NCBI RefSeq assembly: GCF_000003815.2
Contig: NC_049994.1
Coordinates: 12,078,236 to 12,142,235 of the forward strand
DNA length: 64,000 nucleotides
From: Branchiostoma floridae
Lineage: Eukaryota > Chordata > Leptocardii > Amphioxiformes > Branchiostomatidae
Direction of reading: 5' to 3'
The translations under genes and the position numbers were made by a program. This document shows, in pieces, positions 22,408-34,279 of the stretch. The notes under the pieces were generated by a model that saw nothing but the letters and a program-made list of their open reading frames with translations, had not been told where the DNA came from and searched no databases. How positions within the stretch are numbered: position 1 is the stretch's first letter; every line of letters starts with the position of its first letter.

Positions 22408-22625
22408 TTACGTCCAAAGGCGCTTAAGCCGGATAAAGTCAACGCCGAATTATGCGGAACAAAAAGTGAACCATTGCGAGACTTGTGTGCCTTTGACTAA
22501 ATTCTGTCTGTTGTTGCTGCTTATCATAGGTCCCTCAAATGCCAATTAACTTACCACCCAAACTGTTCTTCATTTTCAATACATAAAGGTGTATACGTAT
22601 TTCTCCCGGGTCTACCTTTCTAGAT
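22408..22625 (+). repeat. Duplicated block, copy 2
   Basis: Partner of 19790-20030. Together with the family C and D copies it shows that a compound block was duplicated within about 2.6 kb. Confidence 0.6.
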
Positions 22626-22792
22626 TGATATGCGTAAACAAATTGTTGCAACAAACATACACCATCGTTTTCTGTCTTCCCTCCCCTTCTCTCTCCTTCC
22701 TTCACTCTAGAGTGATATGTATAAACAAAGTGTTGTAACAAACATACACCATCGTTCCTGTCTTCCCTCCCCTTCTCTTTCCTTCCCTCACT
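22619..22792 (+). repeat. 87-bp tandem duplication
   Basis: Two adjacent units begin 'tctagattgatatgcgtaaa' (22619) and 'tctagagtgatatgtataaa' (22706). Both contain 'caacaaacatacaccatcgt' or a near match and a CT-rich end. Confidence 0.8.
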
Positions 22793-23042
22793 CGTGTTTT
22801 ACCTCGCCCCCTCCCTGCATTGGCTGAACAGCACAAACAGGGTATATTTCACCCGTCCACTTCAGAGGGGTTCCGTCAATAAACCCTATGATTAGTCGAG
22901 CCACGCCCAGCAGGTGCTTTACGTAACTCACACGTGTGAAGGTCACGCGTGTCACCCTTTGTTTACCATCAAAAAACAGGTAACGTCAAGTCTGTGTGCT
23001 AGCGAACGTTGACCCGTATAGCCTATATACCAACTTTCCTCC

Positions 23043-23610
23043 TTGGCATTTAACGTTACTTGTGCAAAAGACGGGACACGTCTAAACTTTGACATAACTT
23101 ACCTATCAACCCCATTCATGTTGCGTTATTCTCTCCCAACATTTCAAACAAAAAGGGCTCTGCAATTCAACACGGAAGCTGCTGGGGGACACAGTATTAT
23201 ATCGCTGGTTGCTTGGCCTAAGAACTAACTGCCCCCCAAAAGTACCATAGCATGTCCAGGACCAACCCAAAACGTTCTGCTGCAGTGCCGTAGAAGGTCA
23301 CTAGAGGACAAAAAATCGAACTTGTCTTTCATATCACATGTGCAAAATACGACGGGGCACGCCATAAACTTCGATGTAACAAACCTTCAGCCCCTTGCAT
23401 GTTGTGTTATTCTCTTCCAACGTCCCCAAAAAAATGGGTACTGCAGTTCACCACGGAAACTGCTAGGGGACACAGTTCTATATCGCTGGTTGCATGGCTT
23501 AAGCACTATCTGCCACCAAAAAAAAAACATTGGTATGTTCAGAATATGATAAATTAACCCCAGAAGTTCTGCTGCAGTGCCATAGAATACCGCTAGAGGA
23601 ACCATAATGG
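23043..23610 (+). repeat. Two tandem units of about 280 bp related to R1
   Basis: The units share 'ttgtgcaaaa..acg', 'cattcatgttgcgttattct', 'gctgggggacacagt', 'tatatcgctggttgc' and 'gttctgctgcagtgcc(g/a)tag'. ORFs read across both are repeat readings, not genes. Confidence 0.7.
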
Positions 23611-25486
23611 AAGTTGTTCCCTCATATTACACCAAACCACACATCAAATATTACATAGATTCATTCTCAGCTTCCGGAGTTATGTTGTCTACACAAGCCC
23701 CATTAATCCAACAACGAACATCGCTGAAAACTTAACTTTATTGGTGAATGTAACATGTTTGGCGAAATATAATATAGTAGGAACCTACAGACTGTTTTGA
23801 CATAGGTACCAGCTGAATGGAACATGTGTTGAGTTGATTACCAACAAGATTCAGTGTTGTTGTGTTTCTGGAACGGCCTTGGTTTCTCAGTAGCCTCACG
23901 TAACCTCAAGACATCGGGAATTTACATTGAGAACTGCGCATGCAGAAAAAAACATCTTTTAAGAAAGTGGAATGTCCTGAGGAGTTTACCACGGCATTAT
24001 TCACAAATGATAACGTTAGCACACTTTTTTCTCCTCCGAGTGACCTTTAAAGCAAAGTGAAGGTCGTTTGCCGTGTGTGTTGGAAATTCGAAGCCCCGCG
24101 GGAGACTGTTGTGAGGGGGCGGTGTGGTCGCAATTACCTTAATTCAAAGGGATGGAACCCTAAGCAACTCACCGGCCTAATCATCTTAACCGTTATTTAC
24201 AAATTGACCACTTACAAAAGATTGGTTCTAAGTTCGTTAGTGTAAGATGGTTAGACGGTATACAACAAGACCATGCAGGCCGCGTGAGGATATTAGGTTT
24301 AGGAAAGGCCTAGGATAATCACTTTAAACATGTAGATATTAACTTATGTGAAAATACCACACATATTTCACTGTTTTCTAGCAGACCAATATCGATACTT
24401 GCTAAGAATGTAAGTTAAAATCCTTCCTTTCCCTTGCGGTGTATGTGGCGTCGCCCGTCTCTATAGCCCTTGGGCCACACAGTTATACAACCACTACAAC
24501 AGGCGGTTAGTCAACTGCTTGTGAGACATGTTCAACTTCCATTCTCTTTCCCTAAATTTCGCCAGAGACAGCTGAAAAAGACTACGAAAAACAGTTGTTG
24601 CTATACCACATCCAGGTCATATTTCTAATTAGGACCCTGCCGGAATACTTCTCTGGTAAACAGAACACAACGTTTCACTCTGGGCCATTCATGTCGATAA
24701 TTATATGTTTTTCTTTCCTTTCATAGCATTAGCAACACACGATAACATCGACACTTGAAAGGACCGGGCGGGCCCCTTTTACCAAATAGCCCTCCCAGAT
24801 CACAAACACATGGACAGACGTGTTTCTAGGTACCGCTGGGTATTGGAACCCAATCTGGTGAGAGATACTACATTCTGTTTAATGTGAAGGCCGCTGAAGG
24901 ACGTTATACTTCCGTCCCATCTGTAAGGTCAATCCCTATTGGCTGAATGTCGATGACGTTTTCGGGGATGCCAACGTGCCAACTCCAAAGGTTGGTAACT
25001 ATGGTGTATTCTTGATGTGACGTCATCAGGAAATGTGTGCATTTCTGTATCCATGGCAGTGAGACACTTTTATTGGTTAATAGGAATACTTATTACGTGA
25101 ACTTATGCAGGATCATTTTAGTGGGCGTCTTTTTTTATGACTGAAGATATCATCGATATTCAACTGCATGATATCTGCATATGTTCGTTTGTAAGAGTTG
25201 AAACTTTAAAAAAAAAACATGGAGATTGTTTACACACTATTTCACTGTTTACACATTTTTTGTTTACTTAAGAGATACTAGATCGCACCTATGTGTCAAC
25301 ATGACATCTAGTTATCAGTCTAAGTCCTGTAAAAATGTGATCTTAATTTTCGAACGAAACTTTTCATTATAAAAATAGTCGTATCTTGTAGCTATTGTAT
25401 CTATTCAGCTTTGTCTAAGAAATTCTATGTGATCATGACATTTATTTGATATATTATTCAACAATAAACCAAACATTTTGATAAGT
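23611..25486. other. Intergenic with a SINE-B fragment near 24410-24560
   Basis: The only recognisable part is 'cgtctctatagcccttgggc' then 'cacacagttatacaaccact', matching the SINE-B body. No exon seen elsewhere. Confidence 0.5.
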
Positions 25487-25594
25487 CACTAACAGCCAGA
25501 CGTTTTAGACAGCTTCCGATGTCTTTTCTTTGATTTATGTTCAAATTCATGACGAAAGACGGCGGAAGCTGTCTGAAACGTCTGGCTTTGTTAA
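25487..25594. mobile_element. Foldback/MITE-like inverted repeat, about 108 bp
   Basis: The arms 'CCAGACGTTTTAGACAGCTT' and 'AAGCTGTCTGAAACGTCTGG' pair almost perfectly. An inner GTCTTT/GAAAGAC pair and a short AT-rich loop complete the hairpin. Outer flanks taacag/ctttgtta allow a TAACA(AAG) extension. A relative lies at 16250. Confidence 0.7.
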
Positions 25595-26320
25595 AGAGTA
25601 TATCTGCTTAGGTTATCATTCATTCCTTTATTTGCTGATAATGTATTATGTACATAACGTTACAGGTTTACAAGTATACAGAAGAAAAGCGGATCCTGCG
25701 AAAAGAACTCTGCAACAGACCTGAGTCAGCTCACAGATGTGCCCTATGTGGCAGAGACTGCCATTCTCGTATACATTGTAGGACTGTTATCAATGATATC
25801 AAGTAGAATTTTACATTGGTCAATATTGACCAAAGAAGGCCATATATATCATGTACAAGGATTTCTAACCTTTATGTATAACGGTATTTCATAGTTGAAT
25901 AACATAGGATGACACTAACAGTTAGTTACACAAAATGTAAGTAAATGACATTTTAAAATCAGAACTTCTCGGACCGAGTGCGCTAAAGGGTCATTGACTT
26001 GGTTTTTTAAGGTAAGCCTTCTAACTGGATGGACAACTTTATGTAACATGAGCGTATAATCACAATAACAATAGATACACTGTGTATAAAAATAGCAACA
26101 CAACAATTGGTTGTGAGACACCTGTCCCCTTAGCCTCAGGCTAGAAGTCTATATATAAACTGAGCATGACCAGTTTTCTAAAATGGAGAGCCGTCTGTTG
26201 TTTTCGCGTAGTCAGTTGTGTTTTAATCAGATTAGGATATTTCCTAAGGCTTCCAATTGTTATCGTGTTTTTCTGCCCCTTCGTATCGCCTGTCACAGAC
26301 TATGTGACCGTTCGACAGTA
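25595..26320. other. Intergenic, no gene recognised
   Basis: No exon, RNA gene or clear repeat apparent. Confidence 0.45.
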
Positions 26321-26329
26321 GCCCTCTAG

Positions 26330-26468
26330 TAATCTCCAACCAGATCCACGGTGCGTAATGTATAGTATCAAACTTCCCGTAGGTGCCCATTTGACTCCCT
26401 TAGCCGGTTATACTTCCTGGCCAGCTTTGATACTATCTTATGGCACCGTAGGATCTGCTTGGAGATTA
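26330..26468. mobile_element. MITE family M9, copy 3
   Basis: 139 bp, TIRs TAATCTCCAACCAGATCC / GGATCTGCTTGGAGATTA. Perfect 9-bp target duplication gccctctag at 26321-26329 and 26469-26477. It lies about 0.5 kb upstream of the plus-strand P450 TATA box. Confidence 0.88.
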
Positions 26469-26950
26469 GCCCTCTAGTAGAAAGCAACAGGAATCAGTTA
26501 ATAATACGAAATCAGGGGAAATATGTAAAAAAAAAATACCTGCCACATACATATATCATGTAGAGGATAGCAAGAAGGGGAAAGGGAGGTATTTGTAACG
26601 GCAGGTCATGTAAAGCAGAATATAATATTTGAATAAAAATGCACTCTCCAATCCAATGTAGGCCCTACGATCATAAGGAGGATCGTCCAAGCATCAGTCA
26701 TACATTTACACCAATGGCGACTCAGGTTGTCTGACGGAGGTGTCAATCACAGGAAGTCCCGCCCATTCCCACATGGGGTTCTCGTTGGAGGAACCCTCGT
26801 CATTTTTTGTCCTCAAGGTCAAGGAAGTTACCATTAGGCATTCACACAGACACGCTGTTCCGATTACCTCCCTGTCACCCCCGCTCCTACCCTAAATGCT
26901 ATGATATAAACACTCCCATCTAACTGGGGGGTGAAGAACAACAAAAGCTG

Positions 26951-26973
26951 TTGCGCAAGTACGTACATATAAA
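26951..26973 (+). promoter_or_regulatory. P450 core promoter: C/EBP palindrome and TATA box
   Basis: TTGCGCAA (26951-26958) is a perfect C/EBP palindrome. TATAAA lies at 26968-26973, 55 bases before the ATG, so a start site near 27000 and a very short leader are expected. Further up, TCAAGGTCA (26813-26821) fits an NR5A/ERR monomer site, but the same word occurs in repeats elsewhere in the window. Only the TATA box position is strong evidence. Confidence 0.55.
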
Positions 26974-27028
26974 GGGACGTGTTCTCGTCCCGTGAGTTCA
27001 TTCATACCTGAGCCTACGACGCACCAAC

Positions 27029-30000
27029 ATGACCGAAGCGATCCTCGACACAGCGGCGGCGGCCGTGGCCTCTCCAACCGAGAACGTCCAGACGTTTCTC
27101 GTGCTCATGTTGGGCCTCCTGGCGGGGTACCTGCTCTGGCGGCGGGTGAACCCGCCCAACCTGCCGCCGGGCCCGTGGGGCCTCCCCGGGCTCGGCGCCA
27201 TCCCGTTCCTCGGGCTGGCCCCGCACGAGACCCTGATGACCATGTCCAAAGCGTACGGTGACATCATGAGCGTGCGTCTCGGGCCGAAGCTTGCCGTGGT
27301 GCTGAACGGACAGAGAGCCATCCACCAGGCACTCATCAAGCGGGCGGGGGTCTTCTCCGACAGGCCGGGCTTTGAGCTGGTCAACATGGTCCATAAGGGA
27401 CGAGGTAAGAAACACATCCTTGTGATTATGAGTTTTATACTTATTACGTTATAGCGAATTAATCAAACCTTGCGTCTTAAGAGATTTTGAGAGGTATGTA
27501 CTATGTAGCATTAACTATATGAAGAATTACTAATTCTAAGATTTTCAAATGGTACTGTTTTATATTATACCCTAGTTTGCTTTTCAAAGTTCCTTTTCTA
27601 ATAATTATGGATGTATCTTCACTCGCCTTAAATCAATGTTGGGAATTAAATGTCTTCTTGACTGTCCGTCAAGCTCTTAGAATATGCTTCTTCCTCAAAG
27701 TTTGATCAGAGTTTAAGTTAGTTAAGTCTTTGCCGCACCTAATGGTGAATCGGGCGGCGCCCATCTCCGTTTCTGTGGCCCTGGGCCGCACAGCTTTGTA
27801 CAACCACTACAGCAAGGGGCTATAGCTAGTCACTGGTAGGGTTGTGTGTTCAAGTACCATACTTTTTCCCCAAATGCTGAGCGCTAAGCTTAGGAAGCAG
27901 TGTGCACAAACTTTAAAGTCTTTGGTATAACTCGGCCAGGATCGAACTCATGAAGTACAACTACAAGGCGATGCTTGAACATAAGTACAGACTACTGTTA
28001 CTTCTCATTGCGGTGCGTTCGGAAACAATTCCTGGCCGGTGGCGTCAAAATTCCTTGTTTTGTCAATGTCAATGAGATTTTCAAATATCCACTTTTAGCC
28101 AGCCTTTTGTACGCCTTTCTTTCAATGGTAAGGAAAAACGCAGTACAAAACGTCACTGTACAACATGGTTACGACATTAATATAGTACATAGCTTTGTGA
28201 ATCTTAGAAAATCGTGAATAACTTTTATAACTACAGCTAATATACACGTAGACGTAAACTCTACTATGCATAAGTGTTCAGCTTACTTTCATGTGCAGAG
28301 CACCTGAAACTGCGTATCCAATAATGAACTTGGGGGTGTACTAAGCAGAGTACTAAGTGCCTTCTTTGTAAGAGAATTTCAGTTATTCTTTTTCCAAACA
28401 TTTAGTTGATATGTTCTTATAGAGATTGAAACATGTAAGCTGTGGTATGGTAAAGGCTTTGCAAATCATAATCATATCAATATCCAACCAACTAGTAGGG
28501 TGGAAAATCTTAAAAAATGACCAGACGGATTGATTTGGATTTATAAAAAGTCCTTCACCCTTTAGTGATTATCGTCCGTCAGAGAGTCTCAGAGAGGTGC
28601 AGTCAGTCAGAAATCATTCTCAGCCAAACATCTGCTTGAAAATCACTCGTTACTGCAATGATACCGGTAATAATGTTCGCTTCTTCCGAATAAGAATTCA
28701 TCATAATCAGACATCATTTTCCATTCTCCTTGACATACATTGTTGCTAAGGACTTCTTCCGCTGTTCCGAGGTATTTCAATCGCCGGAAAACGTTTTGAT
28801 TATACATTGTGCTGGTAACGTTGTAATGATGATATACATCACAGGCATCCGGTATGATAGCTTCCGCAATTCCTCTAACTAAGAGCAAAGCCGCTGTATA
28901 ACGTTAACGTCCTTGCTATGAGACGAGCTTGCTGAAATCTGTATTGTCTTCTTAATTTTACCTATAGACAAGTCGTACAAACGATCTGCCATGTTACAAT
29001 TTGCATATTTCGCTGTTTTTCCATTTGTTGGAAAACGTTGATTGTGGTATGTAGAGGTAATGTTTTGCCTCTTGAATCATAGTACAAAAAGTTCATATTC
29101 TCGTCAGAGGTACATGTGCCTAACTAAACAACACTGACATTTCTTTGGCGCTCTGTCAAGGCCGAATCGATACGCACTTTATAAAGTTTTTGTAGATTTT
29201 TCTTTTCTTAACGGCATATTCTTAACGATTATAACAGAATTGAAATATCAAAGTATGGAAGTTGGATTGCGAGGCAGATTCGTTATAGTAACACTGTGGC
29301 AGCTGTGCGTGGGTGAGTTAGAGTTTTGCCTAACTCGACAACTCGCACAGCAACAGGTGCCCAGTCAATTTGGACTAAACCATCGATAATATGTAAATCT
29401 ACTAGTGCAGTGGTGTATATCATGAAAACATGCTGACTGTTGCTGAGTTGCCGTTTTGCCTAACTCGCCATCGAATTGTAACCTTGCACTGTGGCCTTCG
29501 TTATGCCATGTCAAGGCCGAACCATTAAAACATAGGGGATTTGCAACAACACTATAGTGCTTCAAATAATTCATTGAGGATTCGTAGCAAAGAAAGTCTA
29601 AGGAGACTTGTACTAGCGCAGAAATATCCAAGAGTGTATAAAGAAAACCTTTAAGGGAAACCAATGAAATAACCTGTACAGACCTATGTAAATAATGCTC
29701 TGTGTATTGACATGTTTTCAATAGGGTGAGTAAACATACTTAAGGGGAAAGTCAACACACTTAAGACGGCAGGAGCTTTGCTTAAATACCCCCACACTGA
29801 GCTAGGATTGAGTTATGTGTAGCGGGCTCGATGCAGCGGTCTTCTTACGGCTGAGGGTGAATTCTAATCTGTCGCTAATCTCACATATCTATGGCTTGTG
29901 TTATGAGTAGATTGTTCATTACTTTTGCTGATAAATCTTAATTACTAAGTGGAGTCAACAGTTTACGTAATGGTAGCACACAGCTGCCGTGTCCCACAGC

Positions 30001-33000
30001 TTGTTTATCCTATGATATGTCCAGTCGTCACCCCTCTTCATATCACAGAACCGTTCTTAAGATCGGTAACGTGAAAACTTGTGCGTAGGCGTCAACATTT
30101 TACGTAATTGTACCAACCAGATGTTCTGGTTCTCATGGCATGTTTACACTCTAATCAGTTGATAGACTAGACGTATCATTTTAGATAACATAAAGGTCAC
30201 CTCGCACCTGACAATTTTGGCGGTACCTTAAAGATGCTGGATGTATACAAAAAGCTAAGTCCTTCCTACACCAGATGGCGCATAGGGCGGTGCCCATCTC
30301 CTTTTCAGTAGCCATGGGCCATACAACTTTGTGCAATCACTATAGCAAGGGACTAGTCCACTGGTAGCGGTGTGTGTTCAATTACCACACTACCTAATTC
30401 TGGGTGCTAATCATGTAAAGCAGCATGTAACATCATTAAAAGTCTCTGATATGACTCGGCCGGGGATCTGTTGCCACCTAACGGTATCCTTTGGTACTAC
30501 CGATTACAATAATGCTGTTCGTCCAAATAGGATAGTGTCGTCTTGTCCGTTGTATGTGCCAATAGTTTGACGTCACATTGGAAGGTTGGCAAATTTGTAC
30601 AGCGACAACACTTCTGATCTCACTCTAAAGGCTGCGAACGGCTTGTGACGTCACTAAGAATCGATTCGACACTTCAAGCGGAAGTACAGTAGTGTGATCT
30701 TTGAACCCGAATGCTTCAATAATGCTTGTGGCTTATTGTACCTTATTTGAAGTCCCTTTTTTGGTACTATTCACAATACAAAACTGAGATAGACATTTCG
30801 ATTCAGTACAACGTGCCATTTTGCTGCCATTTATATGTAGAATTTCTCTAACTTATGATCTATTTGCTTACTCGTGTCGTCGCGAAGATCTTAGCTTTTC
30901 CTTTTTTGTGTCTTTTTTCATTTGTTTTGGTTTGATGTGTATTCAGGTGGTATCTCACTAAACTTGGGGCACCGGTGCGGCACTGCGGGGTTCGAAAGAT
31001 TACTTAACGAATTTCAGAGATAAAGAATGGATTTTATTACGTTTTGTGTATTCTGTTGTCTTCTAAATCATACTTCTACGTATTATGCAATATCTAACTT
31101 ATAGAATAAGGCGAAAATAACACAACAGTGCCGCACCGGTGCACCAAGTGCAGTGAAATACCACCTTAAGCACAATATACACGCATATTCACACTCCTAT
31201 TTACAGATACTGACTTTCACTTTGTACACTTGCCACTAATCATGATCGACACATCTTTGTTCCCTTGTTAGGAATCATTGCCGGCCCCAGTACAGACTTC
31301 GTCCAGCGGCAGCGCCGGTTTCTGATGCGATCTTTCCGCACGCTGGGTCTGAACACACACAACATCGAGAACTGTCTCCAGGCTGAGGTGCAAACTCTGA
31401 TGACGACTCTCAAGCAAGTCCAGGGCAACTCTGGAGAGGTGTATGACGTCATCAACCGAAGTGTTGTCAACGCTATCGCGGTCTTCTCATTCGGCAACAG
31501 GTGAGGAATGCCTGTTATGCTCCGGCCACAGTTCCAAACCGATGCCCAGCCGGGCAGTTTAAGAGAGAAGCTTTGTGCACTTTTTGGCAGGGTTATAAGT
31601 AGCATGACTGTGCAGGCCGGTGACCCCCCCCCCCCCCCCCGACTTCAACGCCCATTTTGAATCTGCCACAACCTCTTATACTGTTATATTTTCCAACAGC
31701 CTAGCCGATATAGCTTATAAGAGCAGACAATAAGTTTATTGTCTCATTTTATTAAATGCAATTAAAACTCGAGTTGCAAATTCCTTGAAATGATAAATGC
31801 ATAAATGTCAATAATGCAAATAATGAGATCAACAGACTGGCATGTCATGGAGTTGAAGACAGGTTCATTTCTCTAACCTAATATCCTTTCCATAGGTTCA
31901 ATCACAACGACCCGAAGTTCCACCGCCTGGTCTCCTGCTTGGAAGGCGTGTTCCGCTTCTCCTCCACCGGTGTGGGACTGATGACGCAAGCCTTCCCCGT
32001 CCTGCTCAAGTTCCCCCGCGGCCTGCCCGGCCTCAGCCAGTTCCTCGAAGACGGCGACAACTTCCTCAGCATCATCCGCGACATCGTCAAGTCAAGACGA
32101 CAAGTCTTCGCAGAGATTCTCCAGAAGGACCCGACCCTCGACGACTTCAAGCCGTCCGACATCTTGGACTGCTACTTCCAGGAGACCACGCGCGGGCAGG
32201 CCTGGTTCATGAGCGACGAGGACTTCTGCCACATGATCATGGACAACTACATCGCAGGCACCACCACCACGAGACTCACCATGCAGTGGGCGATGCTCCT
32301 CCTCACCATCTCCCCGAGAGAGCAGACGAAGATGCACGACGAGATAGTGTCAGTCGTCGGGACCGACCGACTGCCCTCGCTGAAAGACAAGGACAACCTC
32401 CCCTACACCAAGGCCGCCATCTTTGAACTGCTGCGCATCTCCTGCGTCACTCCGCTCTCCCTCCCGAGAGAGGCCGCCGATGACGTCATCATCGACGGGC
32501 ACCGGATACCGAAAGGCACGATGGTCATGACGAACCTGTGGTCGGTGACGAATGACCCGGATGTGTGGGAGGACCCGCGGACGTTCAAGCCAGAGAGGTT
32601 CCTGAACGAACAGGGAGAGTGCGTCCTACCCAAGGAGTGGCTGCCGTTCTCCACAGGTGTGTAGATCGAGATTTGCCCACCTTACATTCTATAGCTACTG
32701 CATGAAACTTTTTAATACCTTCCTAATATGTCAATACAATGCTATTTGACACCAACTTCATAGTTATTGGTGGTATGACATCCAAGTGTAAGCATTGTTC
32801 AGAGACTAAATAGGGTTTACACAACAGAGTAAAACTTTTCTCACGAGCTCCATGAATAGTTTTATCTAAAAATATTCGTACTCCATTTCCAATCTGATCC
32901 ACTTATATTCATAAACCATGATAAATGGTGATACAAGTTTGGTCACGTTTAGAGCCGAATCCTTTACACAGGAGCGCCACCTAGCAGTTGGAAGCAAAAC

Positions 33001-33319
33001 CAGTCATATTGGCCTGATAAAGATAGCAAAAGGGCTACCAAAACGTAGGAACATGAATATCACTTGAGTCTGTGTGAAGAATATTTTTTGTCTACCATTA
33101 TCTCACGACAGCGTATACATTTTCCCTGCAGGAAAGCGGTCGTGCATAGGACAGGCCATCGCAGAAAGCATGATGTTCATGTACATCTCGGCCATCGTAC
33201 AAAACTACCGGATCTACCTCCCCGCCGGGAAAACCGTCCCCACAGCGGAGCCCATCCCGGCCATGCATCTCCATCCTCAGCCGTGTGAAATTAGCTTTGC
33301 CAAATATCCTCCTTGTTAG
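27029..33319 (+). CDS. Cytochrome P450, CYP2 clan, complete (4 exons, 517 aa)
   Basis: Probable ER-anchored haem-thiolate enzyme; substrate unknown. Exons 27029-27404, 31272-31500, 31896-32656 and 33132-33319; the intron phases 1, 2 and 1 keep one frame to TAG. Seen: N-terminal anchor (about 20-40), PPNLPPGP hinge, I-helix with AGTTTT, ExxR as ELLR, PERF-type FKPERF, and haem loop FSTGKRSCIGQ holding the cysteine ligand. From memory, introns 1 and 3 match vertebrate CYP2 positions (the third splits the haem loop after FSTG), while the large exon 3 has no internal introns. Odd: the C-helix Trp (WxxxR) is Val here (FVQRQRRF), and the I-helix acid before the conserved Thr is Thr. Intron 1 (3.9 kb) carries two SINEs and a TIR element. 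The relevant nearest family (CYP2, CYP17 or a cephalochordate branch) cannot be settled by eye. Confidence 0.92.
27727..27990 (-). mobile_element. tRNA-derived SINE (family B) in P450 intron 1
   Basis: On the minus strand a tRNA-like head with B box GAGTTCGATCCTGGCC is followed by a body ending 'ggagatgggcgccgcccg'. The same order occurs at 30226-30490 and 42695-43060, with fragments at 9060 and 24410. Confidence 0.65.
27991..30225. other. P450 intron 1 sequence, no further gene
   Basis: AT-rich intron without exons in frame. Around 29290-29480 'gagttagagttttgcctaac', 'ctcgacaactcgcac' and 'gagttgccgttttgcctaac' form an imperfect internal repeat. Confidence 0.5.
30226..30490 (-). mobile_element. 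SINE family B, second copy in P450 intron 1
   Basis: Contains 'aagctaagtccttcctacac', 'agggcggtgcccatctcc', 'ggccatacaactttgtgcaa', 'gggactagtccactgg' and 'gactcggccggggatc', colinear with 27727-27990. The head B box is less well preserved. Confidence 0.6.
30945..31166. mobile_element. TIR element in P450 intron 1, 222 bp
   Basis: The left end AGGTGGTATCTCACTAAACT and right end (inverse) AGGTGGTATTTCACTGCACT continue to a shared GCACCGGTGCGGCACTG on both sides. The TIR is about 40 bases, the interior AT-rich and non-coding. It ends 105 bases before exon 2. Confidence 0.75.
31622..31641 (+). repeat. Poly(C) tract in P450 intron 2
   Basis: An uninterrupted run of about 18-19 C after 'ccggtga', in the short intron between exons 2 and 3. 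Confidence 0.8.
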
Positions 33320-34242
33320 TCTGGTTTTAAGGACATTTTAAACATTGTGGTAGAATTGTGCCCCCTGGCGGAATTGTGGGGAATTTCACCACCCTTCCCA
33401 GACTGCACTGCGTTTCCGGGTGGTGGAGAGGAACTGACTTTTTGAACATTTCACAATCGTTGATGTTTGCCATAAAATTTGTTTGCAAAGTTGGTAAAGT
33501 CTTGTGTTGAACTGTTTTGTTCCTTTACTATGTGATATTACTACAATTGTAAAATGTAAGTTGCCAAGAATTGTTTATGTATTTGAAATGGCTTGATGTC
33601 AAATGATTCAGCTGTGAGCTATAGTGACACTTCATATTGTATTTCAGATATGTACAGTGAATTCGAAGTATTTCTCACTAACGACTTTATGTAATTTTGT
33701 CGATCTTTAACTTAATATATATGCTTCATATTTACTACGTAAATTACGTAAGTACATTTGTACTGGAAAACGTGTTATTATGGACTCTTGTTTAGTTTCC
33801 TTCGGTACGTTCTGAAGAGTAAATAATCAGAACGCAGTTCTAGTATACTATTGTGTATGATTATTTATATTGTAATTGAAGGACGTCGACATCAACAAGG
33901 CTCATTTTACACAGGGTTTCTGTGCGTTTTGTCACTTTATGATGAATGTTTGTTGAATTCGTGAAAACAAGATAGCTGAAGTTGACCATTTTATTGCATT
34001 TTTCATATGCTTGCCGTCCCGTTCTGAAGATGTCTTGACAATTCGTCATGAATATTATTCATTGTAGAACTGCATATTATTCATTGTAAAAAAAATGCAG
34101 TGTTTGAGCTGGTTTGTATGGCACTGTACTCTGAATATTTTGTACATGACATCCTGCGTGGCAGGCGCAGAGACTTTGATATGTGCGGGACCATGTCACT
34201 AATGTATATATTGAAGAGCATTGGAATGCTTCTATGTACTGG

Positions 34243-34248
34243 AATAAA
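34243..34248 (+). terminator. Polyadenylation signal of the P450 gene
   Basis: AATAAA stands 924 bases after the stop codon, followed within 20-30 bases by a GT/T-rich stretch (ctttgttttttttttt). The implied 3' UTR is about 0.94 kb. No earlier perfect AATAAA was noticed in the UTR. Confidence 0.6.
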
Positions 34249-34279
34249 CTAAGTCGAATTGAACACTTTGTTTTTTTTT

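Noticed and set aside
23043-23605. ORFs with partial similarity to each other
   Set aside because: They are readings of a 280-bp tandem repeat.
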